Shown here in pieces: positions 9,030 through 16,895 of a stretch of 64,000 bases of DNA. The DNA is from Salinispora mooreana. Lineage in GTDB: Bacteria; Actinomycetota; Actinomycetes; Mycobacteriales; Micromonosporaceae. The translations under genes were made by a program, and so were the position numbers. A model generated the notes under the pieces. The model saw only the letters and a program-made list of their open reading frames with translations, did no database searches and had not been told where the DNA came from. The first letter of the stretch is position 1. Every line of letters starts with the position of its first letter. The DNA is taken from the NCBI RefSeq assembly GCF_000379065.1, contig NZ_KB900614.1, positions 1,076,107 through 1,140,106 of the forward strand, written 5' to 3'.

Positions 9030-9434
9030 TCAGGCGACGGTCTGCGCCACGTTCTGCCGAACCCAGTCCACGATCGACCCCGTGGTGGCACCCGGGGTGA
9101 ACACCTTGGCCACGCCAATCTGCTGTAGTTCCGGGATATCAGTGTCCGGGATGATTCCCCCCCCAAAGACGACGATGTCTCGCGCGTCTCGCTCGGCAAG
9201 GAGCTCCAACACCCGCCGGAAGAGTGTCATGTGTGCCCCGGAAAGAACGGAAAGCCCGACCGCGTCGGCGTCCTCCTGGATCGCGGTCTCCACGATCTGC
9301 TCCGGGGTCTGATGCAGACCGGTGTAGATGACCTCCATCCCGGCATCCCGGAGGGCACGCGCGACGACCTTTGCGCCGCGGTCATGGCCGTCCAGGCCCG
9401 GTTTGGCGACGACGACCCGAACACGAGAGCTCAT
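9030..9434 (-). CDS. Stand-alone cobalamin-binding subunit of an acyl-CoA mutase
   Basis: A 134-residue B12-binding domain. It has the base-off/His-on signature D-x-H-x-x-G in [16 protein letters not shown], then the S-x-L motif in [11 protein letters not shown] and the glycine-rich [11 protein letters not shown]. In most methylmalonyl-CoA mutases this domain is fused to the catalytic domain. Free small subunits of this size occur in isobutyryl-CoA (IcmB) and 2-hydroxyisobutyryl-CoA mutases, so a large subunit should be encoded elsewhere. Sitting upstream of sucCD suggests, but does not prove, a link to succinyl-CoA metabolism. Family certain, substrate unknown. Confidence 0.9.
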   Translation of the reverse strand: MSSRVRVVVAKPGLDGHDRGAKVVARALRDAGMEVIYTGLHQTPEQIVETAIQEDADAVGLSVLSGAHMTLFRRVLELLAERDARDIVVFGGGIIPDTDIPELQQIGVAKVFTPGATTGSIVDWVRQNVAQTVA

Positions 9435-9850
9435 CTGCGCATCCCTTTCACCGGCTCCGCGGCTTGACCTTAACGAACGGTAACCCGACGGGCCCGGGCT
9501 GCGGAATCCGGGCCGTCGAAACCCCGTCGCCTCGGCACCCGACCGCCCACCGGAGACCGAGACAACACCCGGGGTCAGGTCGGATGATGACGCTGCTCGG
9601 TCACCCTATGCGACGAACAGGATGAGATTGGGGACACCCTTCATCGACTTAGCCCCAGGACAATAGTGGACACAATCGGGCAGAACATCACACCAATCTG
9701 GCGATGCGGCTTGTGACGGACGTGGGGGTTGGCTACCGTGTCCAACGGTTGCCATCAGGTCCATGGACGAGTGACGACGCGGTCGGCGGAGTTCACCCAG
9801 CTTCGCGAACGAGCCCGACCGCATCGATACCCCGACAACGGAGGGTGTGC
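9435..9850. other. Long intergenic region upstream of the first M23 peptidase
   Basis: About 415 bases without a convincing gene. The part at 9600-9720 is less GC-rich than its surroundings. It contains the candidate promoter at 9711-9739, giving a leader of about 105 bases before GTG 9851. The leader could fold, but it lacks the conserved blocks of the c-di-AMP (ydaO) riboswitch that precedes some actinobacterial cell-wall hydrolase genes. Confidence 0.4.
9711..9739 (+). promoter_or_regulatory. Candidate sigma-70-type promoter of the M23 peptidase
   Basis: TTGTGA at 9711-9716, a 17-base spacer, then TACCGT at 9734-9739. This fits the actinobacterial housekeeping pattern (TTGAC-type -35 and TANNNT -10). 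Transcription would start near 9746. Confidence 0.5.
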
Positions 9851-10564
9851 GTGCGCCAGCGCCTGTCGTCTGAGCCCGATAGATATCGCGGCCGCCGCCG
9901 CGTACCCACCCCACCGCGGAGCCGCTACGCCGCAGTCGTCACCACCGCCCTCGTCGGCGCCAGCGGGGTCGCACTCCTCGCCGGCAGCGCCCTTCCCGAC
10001 GCCAAGAGCGTCAGCCCGACAGTCCTGGACGAGCTGAAGACGGCCTCCGCGCTGAGCGAGGACGCCGCGGAGCGCGCCAACGCCGCCGACCGCTCGTCGC
10101 GGGACGGCGAGCGGGTCGGCCCGGAGGCGGAGACCGGAGTCTGGTGCCTCCCACTCAAGGACTACGAGTTCAACTCCCCGTACGGCGTTCAGGGTGAAGA
10201 GCTCCACACCGGGGTGGACCTGGTCGCCCCGGAGGGCACCCCCTACGTCTCCATCCATGACGGCACTGTCACCAAGGCCGGCTGGTTTGGCGGATACGGA
10301 TACACGGTGATCGTCGCTAACGCCGACGGCAGCGAGGCCATCTATGGCCACTCCTCCGCCCTCAGCGTGCAGGAGGGCCAACAGGTCAAGGCCGGCGACC
10401 AGCTCGGCCTGGTCGGCAACACCGGCCTCTCCTACGGCTCTCACCTGCACCTCGAGGTCCATGTCAAGGGCGAACCGCTTGACCCGGTGCCCTGGCTGAT
10501 GGAGCGCGGAGTGGACATCCAACTCCAGATGGAACCTTTCCACAGCGAGGTCACTGCCCCCTGA
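9851..10564 (+). CDS. Membrane-anchored or secreted M23 family metallopeptidase
   Basis: 237 residues from GTG 9851, which follows GGAGGG with 5-bp spacing. A basic N-terminus and one hydrophobic segment (YAAVVTTALVGASGVALLAG) export or anchor it. An acidic linker with a likely helical stretch follows. The LytM/M23 domain has the zinc motif HTGVDLVAP (H-x3-D) and the second motif SHLHLEVHV (H-x-H), as in lysostaphin-type endopeptidases that cut peptidoglycan cross-bridges. All metal ligands are present. It is followed by a strong terminator, and a second M23 gene starts 270 bp downstream. Confidence 0.88.
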   Translation: MRQRLSSEPDRYRGRRRVPTPPRSRYAAVVTTALVGASGVALLAGSALPDAKSVSPTVLDELKTASALSEDAAERANAADRSSRDGERVGPEAETGVWCLPLKDYEFNSPYGVQGEELHTGVDLVAPEGTPYVSIHDGTVTKAGWFGGYGYTVIVANADGSEAIYGHSSALSVQEGQQVKAGDQLGLVGNTGLSYGSHLHLEVHVKGEPLDPVPWLMERGVDIQLQMEPFHSEVTAP

Positions 10565-10584
10565 CGCTGAGTTACGCCCTACTG

Positions 10585-10616
10585 CCGCCCGGATCGCAGG
10601 ATCCGGGCGGTTTTTT
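10585..10616 (+). terminator. Rho-independent terminator after the first M23 peptidase
   Basis: CCGCCCGGATC pairs perfectly with GATCCGGGCGG around the loop GCAG, directly followed by six T (10611-10616). A textbook terminator, which separates the two M23 genes into independent units. Confidence 0.92.
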
Positions 10617-10836
10617 CTCGCCTCCAGCCGGTGAAGGTGTTTGGGGTCACCTCCAGCAGTGTGACCGAGCCCACGCACACACCGGATCGCTGCCGCTGCT
10701 ATTCGCGACACGGGCTGACAAAGCTCCGCCGATCGCGCCGGACCGAGCCCGCCGGAAGGCCCCTCGTCCGTGGCCGGCACCAGGGGGACCTCAGGATGTC
10801 CGGGTCACGTACCCCTACGAGCAGTGAAGGTCCGTT

Positions 10837-11679
10837 GTGCAGAACGACACCCCCCGCTCGCGCGGGAACACCACGCCGGCCCGCCATCGGCGACCGACCA
10901 GCACCCGGGGCCGGGTATTGCGGGCCACGGCTGCCGCGGTAGCCGGACTCGCCCTCACCGGAGTCGCGGTAACAGCGATCACCGGAGACGACCAGGACGC
11001 CACACCGAACGGTGCCGTCGACATCGGCCTGCGAGCCCAGGCCGAGGCCGCCGCCCAGGCCGAGGCCGCCGCCCAGGCCGAGGCCGCCGCCCAGGCCGAG
11101 GCCGCCGCCCGCGCCGAGGCCGCCGCCCGCGTTGCGGCGGCCGCCCGCGCCGATCGCTCCGCCCGGGAGTCAGCGAGCAGCGGTCCGACCCCCACCGTGT
11201 CGGCGAGCCCCACAGCGCAGCCGTCGGCCAGCACGACACCGAAGGTGACAGCCGAGCCGGCAACCACCGCGTCAACGCCGACCTGGGTCATCCCCATGGC
11301 CGACGCCGCCATCACCTCCTGTTACGGCCCTCGGTGGGGAGCCCTGCACGCCGGCATCGACTTCGCCCTGCCCGCCGGCACCCCGGTCCGCGCTGCCTTC
11401 GGCGGCACCGTGACGAAGGCCGGCGACGTCGGCGACGGGTACGGCATCTCCGTCGTCATCGATCACGAGAACGGCTATCTGACCCACTACGCCCACCTGA
11501 GCACCGCGAAGGTGAGCGTCGGCGACCAGGTCGGTGCCGGTGACACCATCGGCCTGGAGGGCTCCACCGGCGACTCCACCGGCCCGCACCTGCACTTCGA
11601 GGTGCATCAGGGCCAGCTGTGGAACCAGATCGACCCGGCGCCGTTCCTCCGCGAACGCGGCATCGACGTAGCCTGCTGA
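10837..11679 (+). CDS. M23 family metallopeptidase with Ala/Glu-rich repeat stalk
   Basis: 280 residues from GTG 10837, preceded by GAAGG with 6-bp spacing. A basic N-terminus and a hydrophobic helix (ATAAAVAGLALTGVAVTAIT) are followed by about 36 residues of six-residue repeats AQAEAA, predicted helical or coiled coil. A Ser/Thr/Pro linker comes next, then the M23 domain. Zinc motifs are complete: HAGIDFALP and PHLHFEVHQ. The stalk could hold the catalytic domain away from the membrane (inference). It is a paralogue of the gene at 9851. The 5' region 10617-10836 holds no recognised riboswitch. Confidence 0.88.
   Translation: MQNDTPRSRGNTTPARHRRPTSTRGRVLRATAAAVAGLALTGVAVTAITGDDQDATPNGAVDIGLRAQAEAAAQAEAAAQAEAAAQAEAAARAEAAARVAAAARADRSARESASSGPTPTVSASPTAQPSASTTPKVTAEPATTASTPTWVIPMADAAITSCYGPRWGALHAGIDFALPAGTPVRAAFGGTVTKAGDVGDGYGISVVIDHENGYLTHYAHLSTAKVSVGDQVGAGDTIGLEGSTGDSTGPHLHFEVHQGQLWNQIDPAPFLRERGIDVAC
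11035..11142 (+). repeat. 18-bp tandem repeat inside the M23 gene
   Basis: Four exact copies of GCCCAGGCCGAGGCCGCC (11035-11106) are followed by a variant copy with CGC for CAG (11107-11124) and a degenerate sixth unit. The period is a multiple of three, so copy-number changes would lengthen or shorten the protein stalk without a frameshift. Confidence 0.9.
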
Positions 11680-11698
11680 CCGAGCAGGTCCCGGGGCC

Positions 11699-11738
11699 GG
11701 ACGGCGCCGGTCCCGGAGCCCCGGCGCCGGCGCCGTCC
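11699..11738. terminator. Bidirectional terminator hairpin
   Basis: GGACGGCGCCGG and CCGGCGCCGTCC form a perfect 12-bp stem around a 16-base GC-rich loop. It lies exactly between the converging stops of the M23 gene (11679) and pcrA (11741). Confidence 0.65.
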
Positions 11739-11740
11739 GC

Positions 11741-14122
11741 TCAGAGTCGATCGATCGGTGCGTGCCGGAGCACCAGCCAGAGCGTCTGGTCACCGAAGTC
11801 GATCTGGGCGCGGGCGCCCGGGCCATTCCCTTCCACCGCGAGCACGCGACCCAACCCGTACCGCTGGTGGTTGACCCGGTCTCCGACCGCGACCCGCGGG
11901 GGCGCCGACGGCAGCTCGCTGGCTGTGGCGAGGCGGCTACCGTCGACGCCGAGCTGACGCGCGAGCTGCGTGGCCTTCGGCGTGCCCCCGGTGAAGCCAC
12001 CCCGGTCCGCGCGACCACCCACGCCCCCGCCGCCGCCGGTCCACGAGGTGTACGAGCCCTCGGTGCGCTCCCAGCGCACCGAGGGCTCGGGCAACTCCGC
12101 AAGGAACCGGGACGGCGCGTTGTAGGCCGGCTGGCCCCACGCCGAACGGGTGACCGCCCGGGACAGGTAGAGCCGCTGCCGGGCCCGGGTGATCCCCACG
12201 TACGCCAGGCGCCGCTCCTCCTCCAACTCGTGGTTGTCGCCGAAGGTACGGGCGTGCGGGAAGACCCCGTCCTCCATCCCGGTCAGGAACACCACCGGAA
12301 ACTCCAGTCCTTTGGCGGTGTGCAGCGTCATCAGGGTGACCACCCCCTGGTGCTCAGGGTCGTCGGCGGGCAACTGGTCCGCGTCGGCCACCAGCGCGAC
12401 CTGCTCCAGGAAGCCGGCGACGGTGGCCCGCTCACCCTCCGCACCCAGGCCCTCCACCCGCTCCGTGTACTCCCGGGCCACGCTGACCAACTCCTGGAGG
12501 TTGTCGACCCGGCCGGCGTCCTGCGGGTCCAGGCTCTCCTCCAGCTCGGCCAGGTATCCCGACCGGTTCAGCAACGCCTCCAGCACCTCCTCGGGCGCGC
12601 TGGACTCCGCGACCTCCCGGGCGCCGTCGAGCAGTGCGATGAACTCCGCGATGCCGTTCGCCGCCCGAGTGGAGATGCCCGGCGCGTCCTTGGCCCGACG
12701 CAGCGCCGCGCCGAAGGAGATCCGGTCCCGGCTGGCGAGCGCCTCGACACACGCCTCGGCTCGCTCCCCGATGCCCCGGCGGGGAGTGTTCAGCACCCGA
12801 CGAAGGCTGACCGTGTCGTCCTCGTTGACCAACGCCCGCAGGTAGGCCAGGGCATCCCGGACCTCCTTCCGCTCGTAGAAGCGGACCCCACCGACGACCT
12901 TGTAGGGGAGGCCGACGCGGATGAACACCTCCTCGAAGACCCGGGACTGGGCGTTGGTGCGGTAGAAGACCGCCACGTCCCCCGGCCGGGTGTCGCCGTC
13001 GTCCACCAGCCGGTCAATCTCCCGGGCCACCCAGTCCGCCTCGGTGTGCTCGGTGTCGGCGACGTAGCCGACGATCGGGTCGCCGGTCCCGGCGTCGCTC
13101 CAGAGCCGCTTGGGCTTACGGGAGGTGTTGCGGTCGATCACGGCGTTGGCCGCGTTCAGGATGGTCTGGGTGGAGCGGTAGTTCTGTTCCAGCAGGATCG
13201 TCCGAGCGTCGGTGAAGTCCCGCTCGAACTCCAGAATATTGCGGATCGTCGCGCCCCGGAACGCGTAGATCGACTGGTCGGCGTCGCCCACCACACAGAG
13301 CTCCGCCGGGTCGAGCCCGTCGGTGCCCGACACCAGCTCCTTGATCAACACGTACTGGGCGTGGTTGGTGTCCTGATACTCGTCGACCAGCACGTGCCGG
13401 AACCGACGCCGGTAGGTCTCCGCGACGTGCGGATGCGACTGGAGCAGGTGCACCGTCGTCATGATCAGATCGTCGAAGTCCAGCGCGTGCGCCTCACGGA
13501 GCCGCCGCTGATAGAGCGAGTACGCCTCGGCGAGCGCCCGCTCGTTCGGCCCCTTGGCCCGCGCGGCGAACTCCTCGGGGTCAACCAGCTCGTTCTTCAG
13601 GTTGGAGACCTGGGCGGCCAGCCCCCGCGCCGGGTAGCGCTTCGGGTCGAGGTCCAGCTCCCGGGTGACCAGCTGCATCAGCCGCCGGGAGTCGTCGGCA
13701 TCATAGATCGAGAAGGTCGACTTCACACCGGCGTGCTCGTGCTCGGCCCGCAAGATGCGGACACACGCGGAGTGAAAGGTCGAGACCCACATCAACCGAG
13801 CACGCGGCCCGACCAGCTGGGCCACCCGCTCCTTCATCTCGCCCGCGGCCTTGTTCGTGAAGGTGATCGCGATGATCTCACCTGGGTGCACCTCTCGCTC
13901 CGCGAGCAGGTACGCGATCCGATGGGTCAACACCCGGGTCTTGCCGGAACCGGCCCCGGCCACGATGAGCAGCGGTGACCCGGCGTGGGTGACCGCATCT
14001 CGTTGCGGGCCGTTCAGCCCGTCCAGCAGCGCCTGTGGGTCGAGGCGCGCCGGAGTGGGCCGTCGCGGCGGAGCAGGGTCGGGCGCGGACGAGGGCACGG
14101 GAATGTCAAAGAGAGGATGCAT
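11741..14122 (-). CDS. pcrA: ATP-dependent DNA helicase PcrA/UvrD
   Basis: A superfamily 1A 3'-5' helicase for nucleotide excision repair and replication fork upkeep. 793 residues, full length. Motifs in order: Q-motif LNGPQRDAV, Walker A AGAGSGKTRVLTHR, motif Ia TFTNKAAGEM, Walker B LVDEYQDTN, motif III GDADQSIYAFRGA, motif IV EQNYRSTQTI, motif V LMTLHTAKGLEFPVVFLTGM, motif VI RRLAYVGITRARQRLYLS. The tail has a Tudor-like RNA polymerase-interacting module (GDRVNHQRYGLGRVL) as in PcrA. The start is ATG 14122. Confidence 0.96.
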   Translation of the reverse strand: MHPLFDIPVPSSAPDPAPPRRPTPARLDPQALLDGLNGPQRDAVTHAGSPLLIVAGAGSGKTRVLTHRIAYLLAEREVHPGEIIAITFTNKAAGEMKERVAQLVGPRARLMWVSTFHSACVRILRAEHEHAGVKSTFSIYDADDSRRLMQLVTRELDLDPKRYPARGLAAQVSNLKNELVDPEEFAARAKGPNERALAEAYSLYQRRLREAHALDFDDLIMTTVHLLQSHPHVAETYRRRFRHVLVDEYQDTNHAQYVLIKELVSGTDGLDPAELCVVGDADQSIYAFRGATIRNILEFERDFTDARTILLEQNYRSTQTILNAANAVIDRNTSRKPKRLWSDAGTGDPIVGYVADTEHTEADWVAREIDRLVDDGDTRPGDVAVFYRTNAQSRVFEEVFIRVGLPYKVVGGVRFYERKEVRDALAYLRALVNEDDTVSLRRVLNTPRRGIGERAEACVEALASRDRISFGAALRRAKDAPGISTRAANGIAEFIALLDGAREVAESSAPEEVLEALLNRSGYLAELEESLDPQDAGRVDNLQELVSVAREYTERVEGLGAEGERATVAGFLEQVALVADADQLPADDPEHQGVVTLMTLHTAKGLEFPVVFLTGMEDGVFPHARTFGDNHELEEERRLAYVGITRARQRLYLSRAVTRSAWGQPAYNAPSRFLAELPEPSVRWERTEGSYTSWTGGGGGVGGRADRGGFTGGTPKATQLARQLGVDGSRLATASELPSAPPRVAVGDRVNHQRYGLGRVLAVEGNGPGARAQIDFGDQTLWLVLRHAPIDRL

Positions 14123-14238
14123 CGCACGGCGAGTCTATGCCGTCGCCCCGACGAATCCCGTCGGCCACAGCCCGGGTGTGGGCGACGGCGCGCTCTCCCG
14201 TCCCGGCCCTCCCCGCCGGTGACCCTGAAGGGCTTTCC

Positions 14239-14267
14239 TTGCGGCCCATCGCGGAAGCGGGCATAAT
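14239..14267 (+). promoter_or_regulatory. Promoter of the chorismate mutase leader
   Basis: TTGCGG (14239-14244), a 17-base spacer and CATAAT (14262-14267). The predicted start of transcription, 7 or 8 bases after the -10 box, falls on or next to the GTG at 14275. The leader peptide would therefore be translated from a leaderless mRNA. Confidence 0.7.
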
Positions 14268-14274
14268 CGGATCC

Positions 14275-14340
14275 GTGTTTGGTCAGCGCGACTACTTTTA
14301 CTACGGTCCGGAGAGTCCGGCAGCCGTAGGTCACGCCTGA
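14275..14340 (+). CDS. Leader peptide with Tyr-Phe-Tyr-Tyr codons (candidate attenuator)
   Basis: A 21-codon frame: VFGQRDYFYYG, then PESPAAVGHA and TGA at 14338-14340. Four consecutive aromatic codons (TAC TTT TAC TAC, 14293-14304) sit 16 bases before the end of the frame's last Pro codon and well ahead of a strong terminator at 14357-14390. The first gene behind the terminator is chorismate mutase, which commits chorismate to Phe and Tyr. The layout and the ending resemble the tryptophan leader peptides of Streptomyces trp genes, which carry a run of Trp codons. Control by charged tRNA-Tyr/Phe through ribosome stalling is inferred, not shown. Confidence 0.75.
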   Translation: MFGQRDYFYYGPESPAAVGHA

Positions 14341-14356
14341 TCAACAAAGACCTACG

Positions 14357-14390
14357 AAAAGGCCCCGGGCTCGCGAGCCCGGGGCCTTTT
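14357..14390 (+). terminator. Attenuator terminator upstream of chorismate mutase
   Basis: A perfect 34-base palindrome beginning AAAAGGCCCCGGGCT and ending in its complement with four T. It lies between the leader peptide stop (14340) and the chorismate mutase start (14438), with no gene ending nearby on this strand other than the leader. That makes an attenuation role more likely than simple read-through protection. Confidence 0.85.
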
Positions 14391-14437
14391 CGTCTCGGGA
14401 TCCGGGCACCAGCGCCCGACACCCGAAGGGTACGACG

Positions 14438-14776
14438 ATGATGACAGGCGTGGCGGAGCAGAACGGCAGCACGGACGGAACGAGTGGCGCGGAGGGCACC
14501 GTCGAGCGCGACGCCGGCACGAGGGAACCGTTGGCCGCAGCGCAGATCGCGAATATCCGGCGACGGATCGACGAGATCGACGGCACTCTGATCGACCTCT
14601 GGCAGGAGCGGGCACAGCTCTCCCGACAGGTTGGCGCGACCCGCATGGCCTCCGGCGGCACCCGCTTGGTGCTCTCTCGGGAGCAGGAGATCCTGGAACG
14701 CTTCCGGGCCGCGCTGGGGGCGGACGGCACCCAGGTCGCCCTCCTACTGCTCCGCGCCGGCCGCGGCCCGCTCTGA
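14438..14776 (+). CDS. Intracellular chorismate mutase (AroQ type, actinobacterial)
   Basis: Converts chorismate to prephenate for Phe/Tyr synthesis. After ~35 disordered residues the AroQ helical bundle begins: IRRRIDEIDGTLIDLWQERA, then LSRQVGATRMASGG, LSREQEILERFRAAL and the C-terminal LLLLRAGRGPL. The layout and GRG ending match the mycobacterial Rv0948c type, which is weakly active alone and is stimulated by complex formation with a type II DAHP synthase. That partner is expected elsewhere in the genome. The start is ATG 14438 or 14441, preceded by GAAGGG. It lies behind the leader peptide and terminator. Confidence 0.9.
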   Translation: MMTGVAEQNGSTDGTSGAEGTVERDAGTREPLAAAQIANIRRRIDEIDGTLIDLWQERAQLSRQVGATRMASGGTRLVLSREQEILERFRAALGADGTQVALLLLRAGRGPL

Positions 14777-14795
14777 TCCGACGGCCCGGACACAG

Positions 14796-14833
14796 GACCG
14801 GGGCGTCGGCCAGGTACGGCCAACGCCCCGGTC
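14796..14833. terminator. Terminator hairpin between chorismate mutase and dppF
   Basis: GACCGGGGCGTCGGCC and GGCCAACGCCCCGGTC pair over 16 positions with one mismatch and a 6-base loop. It lies between two converging stops (14776 and 14846). Confidence 0.7.
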
Positions 14834-14845
14834 GCTGTAGCGCTG

Positions 14846-15856
14846 CTACTGCTGCGCGTGCACCACGTCCCGAACCTCGGCGAAGTGGCAGGCGCTCGGG
14901 TGGGCCGAACTCTGCCGGACGGTCAGCTCCGGCTCCTGCTGAGCGCAGATCTCCTGCGCCTTCCAGCAGCGGGTCCGGAAGCGGCAGCCGGAGGGCGGGT
15001 TGGCCGGCGACGGAACATCGCCGGTCAGCACGATCTGGTCCCGCAGACCCCGCAGCTTCGGATCCGGCACCGGCACCGCCGAGAGCAGCGCCTGCGTGTA
15101 CGGATGGGTGGGGTTCTCGTAGATCTGGTCCTCGGTGCCGGTCTCGACGACCCGACCGAGGTACATCACCGCGACCCGGTCGGCGATGTGCCGCACCACG
15201 GACAGGTCGTGCGCGATGAAGATGTACGACAGCCCCAACTCTTTTTGGAGCTTCTCCAGCAGGTTGATCACCTGCGCCTGGATCGACACGTCCAGGGCGG
15301 AGACCGGCTCATCGCACAAGATGATCTCCGGGTTGAGCGCCAGGGCGCGGGCGATACCGATGCGCTGACGCTGGCCGCCGGAGAACTGGTGCGGGTAGCG
15401 GTTGATGTGATCGGGGTTCAGACCGACCAGATCCAGCAGCTCCTGAACCCGGGCCCGCCGTTTGGGCTTCGCCAGCACCTCGGGGTGCACCTCGAACGGC
15501 TCGCCGGTGATGTCGCCGACGGTCATCCGCGGGTTGAGGGACGTGTACGGATCCTGCATCACCAGCTGGATGTTGCGCCGGCCGCGACGCCGCTCGGCGC
15601 CGCTGACCTTCGCCATGTTCCGGCCCTGCACGAACAGGTCACCGGAGGTGGGAGTCTCCAGCCCCACCAGCATCCGGGCCAGGGTCGACTTGCCACAGCC
15701 GGACTCGCCGACGATGCCGAGGGTCTCACCCCGGCGTAGCTGTAGGTTGATCCCATCGACCGCGCGGACCGCACCGATCTGCCGCTTGAAGAGGATCCCC
15801 TGGGTCAGCGGGAAATGCTTCACCAGGTCACGGGCCTCCAGCACGATGTCAGACAT
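14846..15856 (-). CDS. dppF: Peptide ABC transporter ATP-binding protein (DppF/OppF)
   Basis: One of the two ATPases of a dipeptide/oligopeptide importer. 336 residues from ATG 15856 ([17 protein letters not shown]). Walker A is [14 protein letters not shown], the Q-loop is [14 protein letters not shown], the signature is [16 protein letters not shown], Walker B is [14 protein letters not shown] and the H-loop is [12 protein letters not shown]. The C-terminal oligopeptide-transporter extension has the Cys cluster around [14 protein letters not shown], which in relatives can bind an iron-sulphur cluster. It overlaps the dppD stop by 8 bp and is the last gene of dppABCDF. Confidence 0.93.
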   Translation of the reverse strand: MSDIVLEARDLVKHFPLTQGILFKRQIGAVRAVDGINLQLRRGETLGIVGESGCGKSTLARMLVGLETPTSGDLFVQGRNMAKVSGAERRRGRRNIQLVMQDPYTSLNPRMTVGDITGEPFEVHPEVLAKPKRRARVQELLDLVGLNPDHINRYPHQFSGGQRQRIGIARALALNPEIILCDEPVSALDVSIQAQVINLLEKLQKELGLSYIFIAHDLSVVRHIADRVAVMYLGRVVETGTEDQIYENPTHPYTQALLSAVPVPDPKLRGLRDQIVLTGDVPSPANPPSGCRFRTRCWKAQEICAQQEPELTVRQSSAHPSACHFAEVRDVVHAQQ

Positions 15857-16895
15857 CGGCCTTGACCTCCTTCCAGAAGTGGCAGGCGGAGCTTCGGGCC
15901 GGGGCAACCTGATGCAGCGGTGGCACCGGGTCCTGACGGCAGGCATCCTTCGCGTAGCGGCACCGGGGGTTGAACGCGCATCCCTTCGGGATGTCGGTCA
16001 GCAGCGGCGGCAATCCCTTGATGGCGGAGAGTTCCTGGCCCTTGAGGTCCAGGCGGGGGATCGACTCCAGCAGGCCCTTGGTGTACGGGTGGGACGGGCT
16101 CTCGTAGATGTCCCGGACCGGAGCCTCCTCAATGACCCGGCCGGCGTACATCACCGAGATCTGGTCCGCCACGTCGGCGACCACACCCATGTCGTGCGTG
16201 ATCAGCAGCAGGCCCATGTTCCGTTCCTGCTGCAACTCGGCGAGGAGAGCCATGATCTGGGCCTGCACGGTGACGTCCAGAGCAGTGGTCGGCTCGTCGG
16301 CGATCAGTACCTCCGGATCGAGCGCCAGGGCCATAGCGATCATGACGCGCTGCCGCATACCACCGGAGAACTGGTGCGGGTACTCGTTCACCCGCTGCCT
16401 CGCCGCCGGAATCTTGACCAGGTCAAGCAGCTCGACAGCGCGCGCCTTGCTGTCCGACCGGGACATTCCCCGGTGCTTGCGGAAGAGCTCACTGAGCTGG
16501 AAACCGACCGTGAAGACCGGGTTCAGCGCGGAGAGGGCGTCCTGGAAGATCATCGCGATCCGGTTGGCGCGGACCTTACGCCGCTGCTCCTCCCGGATCT
16601 TGAGCAGATCAACGCCGCGGTAGCGGATCTCCCCGCCGGTGACAAACCCGGGCGGGCTGTCCAGGATCCCCATAATCGCCTGGGCGGTGACGCTCTTACC
16701 GCAGCCGGACTCACCGAGAATCGCTCGGGTCTCGCCGGCCCGCAGGCTGAAGCTGACGCCGTTGACCGCGCGGGCGATGCCGTTGCGGGTGCGGAACTCG
16801 ACGTGCAGGTCCTTGACCTCAAGCGGCAGGGCATCCGAGTCAAGGCCGGGCAGGGCATCCAGCTTGACGTTCACATCAGTGCTCATGGCGCTCAC
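15849..16895 (-). CDS. dppD: Peptide ABC transporter ATP-binding protein (DppD/OppD)
   Basis: The second ATPase of the importer, 348 residues. Walker A is [18 protein letters not shown], the Q-loop region is [15 protein letters not shown], the signature is [16 protein letters not shown], Walker B is [14 protein letters not shown] and the H-loop is [13 protein letters not shown]. The C-terminal Cys pattern is [17 protein letters not shown] 16895 overlaps the dppC stop as GTGA; ATG 16886 three codons later is an alternative. It forms a heterodimer with DppF beneath the DppB/DppC membrane pair. Confidence 0.93.
   Translation of the reverse strand: MSAMSTDVNVKLDALPGLDSDALPLEVKDLHVEFRTRNGIARAVNGVSFSLRAGETRAILGESGCGKSVTAQAIMGILDSPPGFVTGGEIRYRGVDLLKIREEQRRKVRANRIAMIFQDALSALNPVFTVGFQLSELFRKHRGMSRSDSKARAVELLDLVKIPAARQRVNEYPHQFSGGMRQRVMIAMALALDPEVLIADEPTTALDVTVQAQIMALLAELQQERNMGLLLITHDMGVVADVADQISVMYAGRVIEEAPVRDIYESPSHPYTKGLLESIPRLDLKGQELSAIKGLPPLLTDIPKGCAFNPRCRYAKDACRQDPVPPLHQVAPARSSACHFWKEVKADV

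Noticed and set aside
9740..9850. Possible c-di-AMP (ydaO) riboswitch ahead of the first M23 peptidase
   Set aside because: The segment CGAGCCCGACCGC near 9811 vaguely resembles the 3' block of ydaO, but the GGTGAAT-type and AGCTAACCTCG-type conserved blocks were not found. A covariance search would settle it.
10617..10836. Possible ydaO riboswitch ahead of the second M23 peptidase
   Set aside because: AGGGGGACCT near 10788 recalls a conserved block, but the other blocks are missing by eye.
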